DNA of 64,000 nucleotides, taken from Himantopus leucocephalus (lineage: Eukaryota > Chordata > Aves > Charadriiformes > Recurvirostridae). The notes below the pieces were generated by a model. It did no database searches and was not told the origin of the DNA. It saw nothing but the letters and a program-made list of their open reading frames with translations. This document shows, in pieces, positions 13,701-28,311 of this stretch; within the stretch, counting starts at the first letter, position 1; the number at the start of each line of letters is the position of its first letter. Location: the NCBI GenBank assembly GCA_003993805.1, contig RSEF01000002.1:8385829-8449828 (forward strand). Direction: 5' to 3'. The position numbers and the translations under genes were made by a program.

Positions 13701-15446
13701 TAGCTAAAAATAGGTTCAGGTAGGCTGCATTTGCTGATAATAATTTTTTATGCCTTTTATCCAGTGTTCTCAAACGTAATTCTAATGAGGTGACAAAATG
13801 AGCACTAATACTCACAAAGTGAATGAACCGTTATATCGTTTTCTTACAGTCATCCTCTGTGGAAGGAAATTTTCTTGTGTGTGTAAAAGGGAAGGCACAA
13901 ACATGTTAATCAGTTTAAATGTTATCTACTGTTATTTTTCTGCCATCGGTGAGAGGCTCCTGCTGAGGGAGACTGTTGTAAGTGTTGTGAAGAGCACCAG
14001 TCGCGAACACCGTTTATTCCTTTCCAAAGTGGGAGACTTGCTTGCTTGTCTAACAAAATACAATGGGTTTTGGTTTAATTTGCAATTCTAAATTCTATTG
14101 GCAAAAGTATGTGTAATGAAGACACCAGTCCTTTTTTTGTTGCTTAGCTGGAAATATACATTCTGATACTTATTTATGTTTTTTCTAAATCCATATGCAA
14201 GTTGTAATTATTCTTGCAATGAATTTTACGGTTATGGTTGTCATTAACTATCATGTGGAAAGCTGAATATAAGCAACTGCAGGCAATTATCATATCCCTT
14301 GGCATTTTTCTTCAGTACTACTATAGTTAGGTGCACTGTGCTGGTTTATATTTCCAAAAAGTGATAGACCTCTAGTGCACAATTATAAATATTACATGTT
14401 ATGCTTTAGACGTAAACTGGCAGTTTTAATTAATCCACAGATGTATTGAAAAGATTCTACTCACATAAAACTTGTGAAGCAATGCAGAAAAAACTGAGCA
14501 CTTCTATAGGAGAGCAGGTGGCACAGGTTACGCAGCGAGTACAAAAAGTTTCTGTTCTTGCCCCCTTTTATCACATGCTAATCCATTCCCAAAAGTTTCA
14601 TTTTTAGAGCTTAAACTTTGCAAGTTTTGTTCTTTCCAGAAGATTCATGTGCTTGGGAAAACTGGCGAGTCCTTTCAAATGTTTTAATTAGATGTATATG
14701 TTCATGTATCTGCCCAGTTTGGAAAAGAAAAGTCAGAAATTTTACAGTAGCTCAAAGAGCAGTAGAACTCTAATACATGAACCATAGATTTTGTGTTTTC
14801 CTTTGGATACACATTACTGCTTGGATAAATGAAATAATAAAATTATTTTTTTAAAAATACCCAAATTGAAAATATTGTTCAGTGCATAAAGGAAGAAAAT
14901 TTCATTAGCATGAAAAATGGTGTTAGTTGGATATAATCTGTAGATGCTTGCATGACTTTCCTCATATGAACATAAAATACCCTACCCTACCTAAAACTCC
15001 TTGGCATTTACATCCCAGAAATCTATCTCTGAATTTACTGAAAGTAAAAATTGCTGTTCAAAGGTAGAAAGATTAAATACACTGAAATCTGATTTCCAGC
15101 TTAGCCTAAATTCTAATATTTTAATCTTTTATACCTTAGAACTTGTTTTATGACTGAAGAATAGGAAAATAATATTGTCTTCACTTTACTGATGATCTAA
15201 TTGGACTGTAATGAAGATGGTAATGCTTTCTGGCCTGTAAAGTATGTAAAGTATTTTATCCTCTGCTGATAGCCTAAAAAAAAAAATTGTTTAATTCTTA
15301 TATGTGTGAAAGGTAATGTACTGAGAAAGTAAGAGAAAAACAGGGAAGCATTTTGGTCTAATAGTGTTGTATCAGATACGAGGAACCAGAAGGCCTAATG
15401 CATTAAAACAGAAGAAGAAAAAAACCAGTCACCCACTCCTATACTT

Positions 15447-15470
15447 AAAAAAAATAAAAATAAAAATAAT
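15447..15470. repeat. A-rich (AAAAAT)n stretch
   Basis: A short A-rich run with two or three AAAAAT units following a plain A run. Low complexity, no further meaning seen. Confidence 0.8.
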
Positions 15471-15834
15471 AACTTTACCAAGTGTCAGAGTAGACACTTT
15501 TTGTGTTCTGCTGGAGTATTTTATGCCATCTGTCTAGACTGTAAGATCTTTAAGGCAAAAAGAGATACACAAGTGGCACATAGACCACTGCTAGGACAGT
15601 TAATTGCTTACTTTTCACAACATCTGGCACACATTATATAACACATTTTCTTCTGCCTGTTAAAAGTAGATAATATTTATTTACCTGCCTGCCACTAGGG
15701 CTTTGAAGAGTCTCATGGAAGCCAAAAGAATCAATGAGCTATGAAGGGGAATTGATACTTCGCAGACATCGCGGTCCGGATACAGCCTCTAACTCTAGGT
15801 TTTTAAACAGTGTGTTGCCTCAAACTGAAAAGGT

Positions 15835-15942
15835 TTTCTGATGTTCTCTCCCTGAACATCTGCTGATGGCCACTTTCAGAGCCAGAAACCAGGTCTGGAC
15901 AGAGCTCCCCTGATGCAAATGGCCAGTCCGATGTTCTTAAAA
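15835..15942 (+). mobile_element. Ancient L3/CR1 3'-end fragment, plus orientation
   Basis: The segment 'acatctgctgatggccactt' + 'tcagagccagaaaccaggtc' + 'tggacagagctcccctgatg' + 'caaatggccagtccgatgtt' + 'cttaa' follows the shared 3' end of L3-type elements in amniotes (a 'ctgatggccactgtcagaga' block, then a 'gctggatggacctttggtct' block, then a 'tggcnattcttatgttctt' end). About 100 bp survive, with several substitutions. Family assignment is from memory of the consensus, not from a search. Confidence 0.6.
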
Positions 15943-18900
15943 TTTGCATGCTACTGTGGGATGCATTAACTTTCATGCTGGTGATTTTATTGTGCTAGCG
16001 GTGCCACCTCAGTTGACCAAATGGCAGCTGTCATAAAAGGGGAAGAAAAACATTCCATCTTCTGTTGCCTGTGTTTCCTTCTAATGAGCTGAGGAGATAT
16101 AAAAGAGCCCTTGGAGTATGGAAATTGAAAAGGTCTCAGCTGGAACTGGTCAATAGTGCTGCCTTCTACAGGGCAGAAGAACAGGAAACAAAATGGGAGC
16201 AAAAAGTTCGCTGTGCAGGAATAGCATATACAGAGTTAAGCCTGAACTGGGTCACATAATAGGAATTTATCCTTTTTTCCTTTCTCATTATTCCTCCTGG
16301 CTTTGAATCATTTCCATTAAAAATGATTTTTTTTCAGTTAGTCATCATAAATTAGTCATCCACCAATATTGGAGGTATTGTCCCCAGGTGAACTAGCCTA
16401 CTACAGTACAGTACAATTCAGACCCTGCGTCGCCTTTCTTTGTGAACGGGGCGAATGAGCTTGGATGCAGTCTCTGTTTCTTTGTGCTTGGATTCCACCT
16501 GCTGTAACTAGTTATGGAGGGCTCATACGTTGCTGTTCTCTATAAGGACCTTACTGCAGAAAGTAACCTGCTGGTGCTGTTCCTTACATCTTTAACTGCA
16601 CGAAACATCCAGATCCTATCTAGCCATATTTATCTGCATGAAGCTGCAGAAGCTATAAAGTCATCCCACGGTGCTTTAGCATATGCTGAAAAATGAAATA
16701 CTGTCAAACTCCTACAGTACTTGAAATAGACTTGAAATAGCCTTACATTTTTGCTCCTTCACACTTTTTCTGTAGAGATCATTCAGGGATTCAGATGCAG
16801 TGGGGCACAGAAACAGAGAATGAATCTCTCACTTGTCAAAACTAACCTTCTGAACTCAGATAGCTTTAGATAACTAGAATCTCTAGTTTTATGCCCACTT
16901 TCTGTGATACACACTATTAGAGCTTCTTGTTGTTCTGTGCAGAATGCATAATTCAATAAGAGATACCCAAGTTTATGTTTTTATAAGAGGAACGTCTAGA
17001 AATTTTGTATGAATGAGATCTCATCATTTTTTAAGCTCATTATTACCAGCATAGATGATTATCTAAAAATATGCTATTTGTTATTCTATCATACCTATTC
17101 AGTGTGTCCAGCAATGAAATGTTATGTTCTGATCAGTAGTACAAATCTGCAAAATAACATTCTCGGAGCCAGTTACAGCAAGTCGGAGTTTGCCATTAAT
17201 TTTAAGATGGCAAAATTTCACTGCTATGTGTACAGTTAAAACAGCTTTAGAGATGGGAGAAATACTGAATATCAGTGCCATTCATAAGCAGAATTATGAA
17301 GCCATCCATCCTGGTTTGAGGGTGGTGGGTGCTGTCCTGCTTGCATTTTGTAGTTTAATTATTTTGTCTTTTGTGTGTATGTGTGTTTGATGACAGTCTT
17401 CTCTACAGACTGGTTTATTACCCCATGATTTTACAGTGATTAAGTAGTACTGCAAGGAAGATTGAAGTGTTAATTTTGTTTATCCTACTGTTCTTTAAGC
17501 AGCCAGCATAAAGTAGGGTAAACCCCGTTAAAACAATTCCAGCTCTAATATTCACTGCAGAATTACAGAATGAGATTCTACCTTCCCATTGAGTTGGAAG
17601 GAGAAAAAAAACAAGCTAAAGTTTCTACATCATTGCCTTACTTCCAAAGATGAACATTTTTAAGTTGGCAGATGAACGTTTCGAGAATCAAAAACTTTAT
17701 TGCTTCCAGAGGTGCTGTTTTGTTAGTTTTCTAAACTGCCTTTTAAATACTGTTTAGGTATACATAACATGCACAACAAAAAAATATAATCCCAAATACA
17801 TAGGCTAGAGGCATACCTGTGAGGAATATTCTGGATTTTTTCATGTATGCAATGATTACTTGAAACCATTCCTGGCTATGTTCAGTGGATGATTTTTGGG
17901 CTGCAGCTGTCTTGCTGAATATTCATTATGAAATGGTTGTATTTAAAAATAAACCCATTGGATTTGTTTTCATCACACAAACTTGTCTTTTACTATGTGC
18001 CAGTGACCTGGCATGGTGACTACATCTCTGAGCCTTAGGGCTCCGTGGAAAATCTTCATGTTTTAGACTTCTTTTTCTAAGAATATTCAACAATATTTAG
18101 ATAATTTCAAGTATTTTTAGGAATGGATCCTAAAAATATAATGTGAAGTTATTTGGCTGTTTCCTACCTTCTCCTTTAAAAGGCAAGGTGGGCCTAATTT
18201 CTCTTGTGCTAGGCCTTCATCGCTACCATAATACTTCCAGGCAAAATTGTGTGCTTTTCAGTGTGGAGTTATTTCTGATTCACAGAGTTACGTATAAATA
18301 GCAGAAGGCATTCTGTGTGACTAAAGCAAAATATAGGGAAGGGAAAGCATATTTCTCCTTTTTCAAGTAGAAAGAAAGGTTAATTCACTTCTCAGTTCCT
18401 AGTTTAGTTGAGGAACAGTATCTCTTCTGTAATGCAGCAAAGAGCACTTTTCCAGTCTGCTTTAACTCCTATTCCTGTCCTGAATATTTAGGATCCAGAC
18501 CTGTTATTTCGAAAATCAGCGAAGGCTTGTCAGTGCCTGTACCAGGAACAAGATATTCCCTTGGTGACTGTTGCTCTCTATATTGTGGAAATATGACCAC
18601 CTGCAACATTGGAAAATGAGACATGTAGGAGCAGGCAAGCCAAGGTTACAATGCCAATAAAAATTGTATCAAGTAGAGACATTCAACAAACCTTAAAGCC
18701 TCATGAAGAAGTTAAGTACAACATACAGTGCCCCCTTTTTAGTTCTTCCTTCCTCTTGAGTCCCTGTATCCTCTGAATCTGTATTTTTCAAAGGTATTCA
18801 GATGATTGAGTCTCAACAAAATTCCCATTTTTGAAGAACTAGACATTTGTTTTTTGAAATTTCGAAGCAGATAGCAGAGGGGTCTCATCTAAGGTAATTA

Positions 18901-19224
18901 TAGTGCTTAGACAGTTAACATTTGCCTCTGAGATCAGTACAGAGAAACCTGCAAGACCAATTGACAGAAATAGGACTTTTATGGCATGGCTCACGTAAAT
19001 TATTTTAGAAAACAAGGCTTGATTTGGTTGCCTAAAGAAGAGTACCCCCTGTTGTTTCAGGTGCCGTGGGGATCCTGCCTAACCTCCCTCACACTCCAGA
19101 AAGGATTGAATCTCCCACAAGTCCTGTACAATATTTCTCAGTGCTGTGTGGGTATCCTAGTCTGTGGTATCTCAGATGGTACTAGATGCCAATGTTTCGA
19201 CAACAAATGTCATCCCTATTTTAC

Positions 19225-19226
<2 letters not shown>

Positions 19227-19256
<30 letters not shown>
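19227..19256. repeat. (TAA)10 microsatellite
   Basis: Ten uninterrupted TAA units followed by an AT-rich tail containing TATATATAAT-type sequence to about 19345. Perfect arrays of this length are likely to vary between individuals. Confidence 0.95.
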
Positions 19257-19258
<2 letters not shown>

Positions 19259-22200
19259 TCCTATATATATAATACATGTATAATATAATGTATAACATGT
19301 TTTAGATACCTATATTCATACATGTGTAATACAGATATATACCTATAGATTTCAAAGGCAAACATGTTTTGCAAAGTGGATGGCATTGACTGAAAGTGGG
19401 AGAACTAACACGTAGCCGTTAGTAAGATTAGCAGTCATCTTTGGTCTGTAATTGCGACTGTGTGGTTAATGCTTTTTATCTGCCATGCCTCCTGCTGATA
19501 CAGGTGGTATGCATTCAGAAGCTTCTCAAGTAAAATAATGTACGTTATTATTCTTACAAAAAGGGAAGGTAGAAACTAAGCAGAAAATAACAAGAAACAA
19601 AAGCAAAGTACTTTTACCTTCCCTTCATCATAAAGGAAAAAACACAGAGGAGGAAAATAGCTTCTATATTTTTAGGCATTTGTGAGTCACCTTAAATCGC
19701 TTAGGATATTTTAGTAAAATTATATTAAAAAAGCTTCTATGAAGTAGTGAACTAGTAAGTTTTTCCTTCCAATGTATTTCACTTTTTTTTTTAAACTTCT
19801 TCAGGGTATGGAATCAGTTATCCATCTGGGAATGTAAATGTTGTGAAGTGAGCTATATGGATTGTAAAAGGAAAGAAGACTGGGTAATCTTTTCTGAGGC
19901 TGGCTGTTAGCATTCTGTAGTTGTAAACTAGACGGCTAGTAGCGATAAAGGTGTTCACACATCTGGAAAGGTAGTGGCTGGGGGGGATAATCCACGGCGT
20001 AAACTCACTGTCCTGCTCATAAGGTCCTTACTGGTAAACTCTGCGGGCCATTAAGATTAGGCAGGCTATGGAGGTGTAGTGGAGATCTCAGAAGAGAACA
20101 GATTAGAGCAAAGTTATAGTGTTGTCAAAGAACGACGACAAAGGAATCGCATCCTTAGAGAAGGTTTTATTGACAGTGCATGTAAACCCTTTGGAGCTCT
20201 GGAGTGATGGAAGGCTCTAATACACAGTTGTTTTGAAAGAGTGCAGACACTTGCATATCTCTTTGTAAATAAAGCATTACAACTAAAAGCAGGAGTAATT
20301 ATATTTTATATGTGTGTTCTACCTTTAACCCAGAATTACATAAATTGCATGCTATTTTATCATCAGATGTCAATGGACAGAGCTGCTGAGTATAATCAGA
20401 GCAAGGATTTTCTGGTAGGTAGGGAGGGTGCAGGTACAGTCACATCCTGTCAGTCACGGGCAGCCCTCTCCCGTCCCATCCCAGTTGTGCCCTGTCCTCA
20501 TGCTCTATTTAAATGGGGAAGATGAAGAGCTGGATTACTCTGATGTAATATTCCAGCAGACTTGGGCCACTCTGAGGACTGTTTTTTGATTGAACCTGCA
20601 CGTTAACTTCATGTTTTCAGCTATGTAAAATTGTTAAACCTGTTTGTGGTGGTTACATAGAAAGTGGTGCAAAGTACTTTTTGTTTTAGTTGTTCTGACA
20701 TTACATTTGTAGCTAAAGGGAAGTTGAATTGATAGAAAAAACCTCTTAGCTGTAGAGAGCCTGAGACTATCCAGAACCAAGTTCCAGCCAAGAGTCTGCT
20801 AGTGTACGTTTTTCAATAGCATATTCTCATATTCTGTGAACTCCGTTTTTTTTTTTCAATGTGCCCCTCAGTGAAAACATTCCAGGAAATCCTACAGAAG
20901 AAGAGAACTGTATATAAAATGACTGTTGTTCTGGTCCTTGACCTGATACTCTTCAACTGTCTGCAGGAAACTGAAGCCACCTTCTCAAAAAGGCCAGTAC
21001 TTCATGTGAATTTGATAGTTAAGCTTTATTCTCAGCAAAGCTAAATGAAGAGAAGTAGCTCCTTGTACAGACTAGTGTGTCATAACACATCTCTCTTCCA
21101 TGTTTCGCATTTTTTGACATACCTTTTATGAAACAATTTCAAAGCTTTCAGACATTCTTGTTGCAATCTCCTGTTGATCTGAAAGAACACTTCAAATGAG
21201 GTTGCACTGTAAAAAAAAAAATCATTTCCTCATTTGGGCATAATTCTAATATTCTTGTTCCTGTATTTCTGCTGCATGTTGTATTGTTTGTAGAACAGAG
21301 GATAAAGGTCACAAAGCTTTGTTTTGTTTTGATGATTTATTTATTGTTTTTCTGTGCTTTTATTTTAAGAGTCATAATTAGGATTTTTGTAAACACTATA
21401 TTGATGTACGAAACATTGCATACAAATTGTTCTTTGCTGTCTGCAGAGTATTAAATTCAGAAACAACACAAGATTAGATTTGTAAGATAGTCATCAAATA
21501 GAAAGTCTCCAAGAATACTTTTAAAGATTATGGTTTAAGTGATTTGGCTGAAGTTCAAATCCTGAAGGGAAAAAAAAAAAATTAGTTTTCTGAATAATAC
21601 TGGTTCATTAAAATAATTTAACAATTCTTAAGAAGGCTCCCATATGAGGTGCCAGACTGATTCTGAACCTCATTGAATATCATGTCTCACAGAATTATGC
21701 AAATGCCAGTCAACCTACAGTCAACTGCAGACTGAAGACTCATGTCTGGAACTTCATGAAATGTTATCACCAAGCATTTTTGGAGGAAAAAAAATAAAAT
21801 CCACTCTTGAATTAATGAAACTTTGGAATAGGCTTGCAAACTATCAATGGGATTATTGTAAAACAACTGCTGTTCTCAGGATGCCTGCAAGAAATGAGAG
21901 TCCCCTTCTGCTAAACTGAAATCCCAAGGCAGCACTCCTGTAAAGTCAGTGTAACATGCTGTGAGGAAAACTCGGGTCTCTTCTTATCTCTGGCACTGGC
22001 TTATCTCTGTTCTTCGGGCTTTTTATCACTTTTAACTCATTGTGCATTACAGACATTTTTGTGAAGGTTATTCTCCTTCACTCCCTTTCTCAGACAGCTT
22101 ATTTTCTCCCATTTCCTCTTTTCTTGTACATTCTTTTTCTTCACTTATTGCATAGTGAAGTCTTTATTATTTCCTCTGTAAACCCATGGTTCTCTCTCCG

Positions 22201-22293
22201 GTGTTTTGTTCAAAATTTCTGCCTCTCACTGTTTCCAAGTTTCTAAGTTTCCTTAGCCATCTTCCTTCTCTATATTTCCATTTTAAAAAAAAA

Positions 22294-22294
22294 N
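22294..22294. other. Single ambiguous base next to an A run
   Basis: One N following a 9-A run; an unresolved homopolymer, not a biological feature. Confidence 0.95.
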
Positions 22295-23599
22295 TAAAGT
22301 AAATTTTGGTAATCCCTTTGTTAAGTTAATATGCTCCATTCTTTTTTCATTGTGTAGGCTCTGGGCTAATTATTGTTACTAGTGAGAAGCTGGATTCAGC
22401 AGGCACAGCCAGCTCTGGAGTTCAGAGCAGCTTTGTGGGGCAGTGGAGGAAGCTGGGAGGTAGTTTCCCATTGGTGATTACTGATGTGAAAATCCCCATT
22501 CCCTTTTTTTTCCCATTATGTACCTACCTGGTAACTCTCAGGAGCAAAGGTAACATTCATGATGGGATAGGGAATGAGCACAGAGGAGGCTGAAATGATG
22601 GGAATAAAGATTGCTGCATAAATGCAAGCAGTAAAAGGTGTTTTGCTCTTTATAAGACATGCTGTTATGATGAGATGTGTAGAAAGTCAGTGATGTACCT
22701 GCGTATTTTTCTAGGATATGTTGCTTTCTGTATGGAATTTATTTTCAGCATGCATGATTTGGAGACTTTGAGTGATGCTAAAGAAACGCGAACGTCCTTG
22801 ACTTCAGTCTTCAGCTTAAGTTTAGATGGGACTATGAAAAATCTGCAACACTTGCATTCACTTGTTCTCAGAAGTGGATTGTTATCCTCAGGTGCATCCT
22901 AACACTGTGCAACTCCAGTGTGCTACAGATAACACACACAGTACAGGTTTTATGAATTGTAACTGCAGTGTGATCATGCTGACCGCAGTTCCTATTCATC
23001 CAAAAGGAATATGATAGAGGATGGACACAAGATTCAGAGATATTTTTTCCTTACTTTGTATATGCCTTATTTTCCCTTTCATTAAAATCAAACGGATAGA
23101 TAAGTCAAACTCACAGCAGAAGCAGCAATCTGAGCTGAGACTTGAAGAACAATCTATTACTGTGTTAAAAGTATCTGTATAACAAGTCAAGACAGAATGA
23201 CAGATAGTGCTCCTGAAGCCATACAGAAATTTGTACAACTTGTCACCTGGGGCTTGGAGGTCTCCTTGCCTGTCGCATACTTGGCCACTTCAGCACCCTA
23301 ACTAGAATTCTTGTCCCCTGCCATATGTTTCAGTCCCCTGCCACCACCCCACCCCACTTCTCAGGGAAGATAAACACAAAAGCTCATGTACTGAAGAGTT
23401 CAGTGGCAGGCAAGGAGCTGTTTCACATCTTCTGTTGAAATCCCTGCACTTTTTGAAAAGAGGTAGAGGGTGTTGGCTTTACTTAAATCACCATTAAAAA
23501 ACATACTCTTCAGGAAATGCTTGTTTGCATTGTACTGAGTGCTTCCCAGTACCTTTATGCAGTTATTTCTTTTTCTTTAAGGTTCAGAACATTTCTGTG

Positions 23600-23870
23600 A
23601 GATACGGAGAAGATAAATAAAGGCATACAAAGCTTATTATTTGTATTACAATTATCACTAGCACTCCAAACTTGACCAGATCTCCATTTTGGCAACTGTT
23701 TATAAGCACGTGATAACAATCATAAATTTTAGCATTTAATTAGACAAGACACACAAAATACAGAGGGAAGGTCATGGTGAAATGATTTGCCTAGGCCAGC
23801 AGCAAAAATCAGGACCAAGAGTAGAATCTGCTGGATTGTAGTCTGGTGACCTTGCTATTAGGTCTGGCTT
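23600..23870. repeat. Probable deep amniote interspersed repeat relic
   Basis: The stretch 'agcttattatttgtattaca' ... 'gaaggtcatggtgaaatgat' + 'ttgcctaggccagcagcaaa' ... 'tagtctggtgaccttgctat' + 'taggtc' resembles the layout of an old amniote element whose better-kept copies (for example in turtles) read: TTGTATTACAGTAGCACC, then AAGTCACTTGCCCAAGGTCA, then a CCCAGTCCAGTGCTCTATCC end. That same right half also resembles antisense MIR/CORE-type sequence. The match is by pattern only and strongly diverged. Confidence 0.42.
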
Positions 23871-26800
23871 ATAAGTATCTTGGTATCTCCTCTTTATGAT
23901 ACTGAGATATTCGGAGGACACGCAACATCAGCTGTTTGTTAACATCTGTTTCTTGTCTGTTCAATAAATGTTCTAAAATTTTTCCTCCTACTGCACAAGT
24001 TCGGCACAGACACTTTGGAGGTTATTATTTACAGAGAAAAAATAACAAAGATAGTACACAGGAAAAAAGAAGTAGGCATTTGAGCCCTAATTCACAAAGC
24101 TGCTCACACTTCAGTTCCATCAAAATCAATAGGCATTAGATGCTGAGTTAATGAGAGCTGGTGACTATATGGCTATAATATAGTAATGACATTTGGCTAC
24201 TTTTAATGGTGAAAGGCACCTATATAAACCCCTGAAGGCATCCAGGCTTCAGGTTTTTTTCCTAAATAAATGAATTTTCTCAAGGGCAGTTTTTCCTTGT
24301 TGTTTAAAACAGTTTAACAGTCAGGTGAACTTCTAGAATCTGGGAGGTTTAGTCTTCTAATGATCTTTTTTTTTTTCCCCCCGAGAGAGAAAAATTGTCT
24401 TTTGTGTACTTTTAGGAAGGAACCAGAACATGAATTCTGGTGCTACTCTGCATGCATCATCTTTGTCGTGTTTTAGAATTATCTCTGATTTTCTTGGCTT
24501 ACTCCCCAAATTGCTTTAATCATTAATCCTTTTCTTAACTACTTCTCTGATATGTGTCATAATGGTGCTTGCGTCTCACAGCTAGCCTGGGGAAAAAAAC
24601 CATCTCACTGGTATCACAGGGTAGGCAGAGCTACTTCACGGAGACAACAGCATAATGTATTCTGGAACAGCTGGCTCTAATGCCAGCTTCAGATACGTTA
24701 CGGTGAGTCAGGGGTGATTAGAGCACAATTACTGGTCAAAATCAGGACCATTCACTCTCAGTTCCAGATTTTCTTTGAAATTGGTGTAATTTCACAAAAG
24801 TAAGTAGAAGCAGATCATTTTACTCTGCAATGAATTTAAACTACTGTCTGGAATGAGTCTTGAATCAATACAGGATAGATTTAATTCTTTTTCAGCATTA
24901 ACAAAGTATTGTCCTAAGCATGCCCCTTAACATCAGTCCCAGACAAGAAAGTGGAGTGATGCCCATGTACGTGGTTACATATGCTACAAGTGCAACAGGA
25001 CTTGAACAAAGCCACAAGGTGCTGCACATTGATTATATGTCAAGAGATAATTTGTATTGACTAGAACAGTTGAGTTCTTGGTAACTTGAAAAAAAAATTA
25101 GAGTACATAAAGATTTATAATATTCTGTCATTTTTCTGTGGAAGGCGAAAAGTTTTAGGCATCTTCACTGAGCACAGTTAACTTTGATGTGCTACTAATA
25201 TCCTTGTATGACCTATTTCTCATAACTCTCTTCCATACTAGAGAATGCTGCAGCTTCATTCGCAATTCAAATTCCCAGGGTAAATCATATAGATAAATCT
25301 TGGTGCCACAGTCCATTGAATTTTACCTAATATTATTCTTTTTCCTTCAAGAACTTTAAAAGGCTATGACTTTCTGCTTTGTCTTTCATGACTTTTCTCC
25401 AACTCATTTATAATTAATGTGGTTTACTCTGGACTGATTAAACTCTTTATTAAAGAAATTACCAAGTGTATATGATAGTGACTCTTTCATGTCACGAACT
25501 TGGGTTATTTCAGCAGTTTAAATAAACATTATAATATGATTCAAAATTGCCTGATAAATGCATAGAGTTGTTTTTCCAAACACCCAGTGATAGCAATAAT
25601 AGCAATTTAAAGTGTTTTCAGTGTCTAGCATGCCTCAATATGGATACCCAGAAACAGACAGTTTTAGAGTACTATTTGGGTCCTGTCTCCCTATCTGGAA
25701 CTCATCTGCTAAGCGTAGCTCCCAAACCCACGTGTGCTGTTGTCTAGATTAGAGTTACTTTTCTGCAATAAATGACTGGGGACTATCCCCTTGCTCTTCA
25801 GACTCCACTGAGTTATATGATTCCTTATTTCCGTCCCAAGTTGTTTTTGCCAGGTCCACATGATAATTTACTCAGTTCAAATTAACTGTGAAAGAGAGAT
25901 GGAACAAAAAGGAGAGTGATTTTCTAAGAAGAATGAGGAAGGGAAAAAGAAGGGATCATATGTGACAGGTACTGACCATACTGCAGCTGTGGGCACAGGC
26001 ACCATCAATTAAAAGATGCTGTACTATTTTCTATATAAAACAGAACAGAAAAGCCAATCATTCCAAAGAGGTCTTCTGCAAAATACTGTTTCTGCCTTTG
26101 AAGTCTGCTCAAGACAGTGTTGGGAGAGGCACATTACCCCTGAATATTGGGTAATTACTTACTTTGGGAGGCAGTATAACTGGATGAGAATCGCTGTGAA
26201 TTCTGATTATTTTTTTTCAAGCACCAAGCAGATACTCATTAAGATTTTCTGACAAATAGTGAAGACAAAATTTTGGTGCTCATTAGAGGAAAATGATAAA
26301 CATACCTCTTTTCCTTTCTCTGATTATGTGAATAGTGGGAGTTTTCCCAAAACATGAGGCACAACTTTAAAGAACTATTTTTTTTAAAAAACTGTCACTG
26401 AATATGCATCCTAGAGACTGATTAGCTTCAGATGTTGGGACATAAGCTTCTTTATCATGTAAGTATCTTGGAAAATTTTGTCTGAAAGAACTATCTGCCA
26501 AAGCACATAACCCCCAGACAGATAGTTCCTATTTCCTCTAGCTAATGGTTCATTACTTCTTTGACCCAGCTTGTCTTAACTCTGACTGTGGAAGAAGGCT
26601 AGAATTATGTTATAATTAGGACTTAGAATTTACTCCATTCTGCAGTTTCGCAAAAGAAGTATACAGGAACAGGCTGACAGTTACTGATGGGTAAAATGAG
26701 GTTGACAGATACAATGATGACAGTAGTTCTTTCACAGAATGAATATGACAGAGGCCGCTGAACTGCAGTGTTTGCTGCTCTATGAGCAAGAACGCTGAGG

Positions 26801-28311
26801 AAGACTGTGCTGTATGTAAGCCTCAGTTTTTAACATCTTCAGCCCTCAAATTCTCTGCTAAGTGCAGAAAAAGTTTTGTTTGGGTCACTGTTGTGATTTT
26901 AGTGGATGTTGGGTGATTTCAGTTTACTACCCAGTAAGGAAATTAATTTTAGCAACTTGAGACCTGTTGAAGGTATTGAATTGAAGTTATTAAAGGCCTT
27001 TTATACAGCTTGTGAGCACTTCAATTCACATTTTCTAATTTTGAAGGAACAGGTTGTACATTTTATATTGTAAAGATCCTAATTTTGTCCCAATATGGGC
27101 TACCAACATGGCAAAGATCTTTCGTTTGGGGCTGAGTTACTTGAGCAAAATCACATTTGACCCCTTCTGCTACAGTTAATGATGTGAGTAAAAGATTTCA
27201 GTCTTGATCCTAGGAATTAATAATTTTAATGTTAGTTTTTAAATGATCTTCTCTTTGTTCTCCAATTATGGGTTTTTCTGCATTTTTTTTTTTAAATGGA
27301 GAGTATGTTCATGTTCAGTGTAACTAAGTATTAGTGGAGCTACTGGTTTGCGAGAAGTATTCTATCTGTGCTCCCCATTTGCTGAAATTATCTGAGCCAG
27401 TGGTGGTCTCTGCTAAAGAAACAGAGCTGGGAAATGTAGCATTGAGACAATTGTAATTTTTCAGGGGAGACAATGCAAGTTCTTTTAAAAGTCACTGTGA
27501 AAAAATGACAAAAAGGCACACCAAAACACACATTGCCTGCATCAGCCCCTGAAATTCCATGTTCTTTCTGAGCCCTGGGCAAATGGAAATGTTTGGATCG
27601 TTTCCAGTGATGGCCTTTCCCTGTCTATTCACCTCATGAACTCATTACTGCTCACATCTTCAATTATTCTTAGTAGTGACCTTTCCTCAGTGCTCCCCAG
27701 AAGAAAAGCCCTACATCATTGCAATCATGGCATTAGTAATCAGATAAGTTAATAGTATTTTCACCACAAAGCAATTCCTTCCTTTAGTGGTGGACAGGCT
27801 CACGACTAATGACATGCAAAAAAAAAAGATGTAATCATTAGTTTTTTTCTCAATGCAGAAAGGACAAAGTATCCCCCTTACATAGTGAAAAGTAGTATCA
27901 TGCATCACAGCATTTTCATACTGTTTTGCCTATTTAGTGGATCAATCCATACATGTTGAAGGGCAAGTGATATAAAGAAGGTAATTGAAGGACTAATATG
28001 TACTATGATTGAGGCTTCAGGGGCAAACCTTGGCTATAAGTTCAGTACTAACATTTTCCCTTTTTAAATGAAAATTGTTCCATGGTGAATTACTCTAGCT
28101 AGGGTCATATTTCAACATACAAAATCAGTGTGTATGAAAAATGATTGAAAGAAGGAATAATTCTGAGATGTGGAAGTGTTAACACCATGTGGTAACGCTT
28201 ATGGGAATTCTTTCCTTACTATACTTTGGAAACTTTTTACGTAAGAGATTGCACATTCCTCCAGTTAACCACTGCAGGGATTTCTTTTGTCATCTTTATG
28301 ACTGTTAATTT

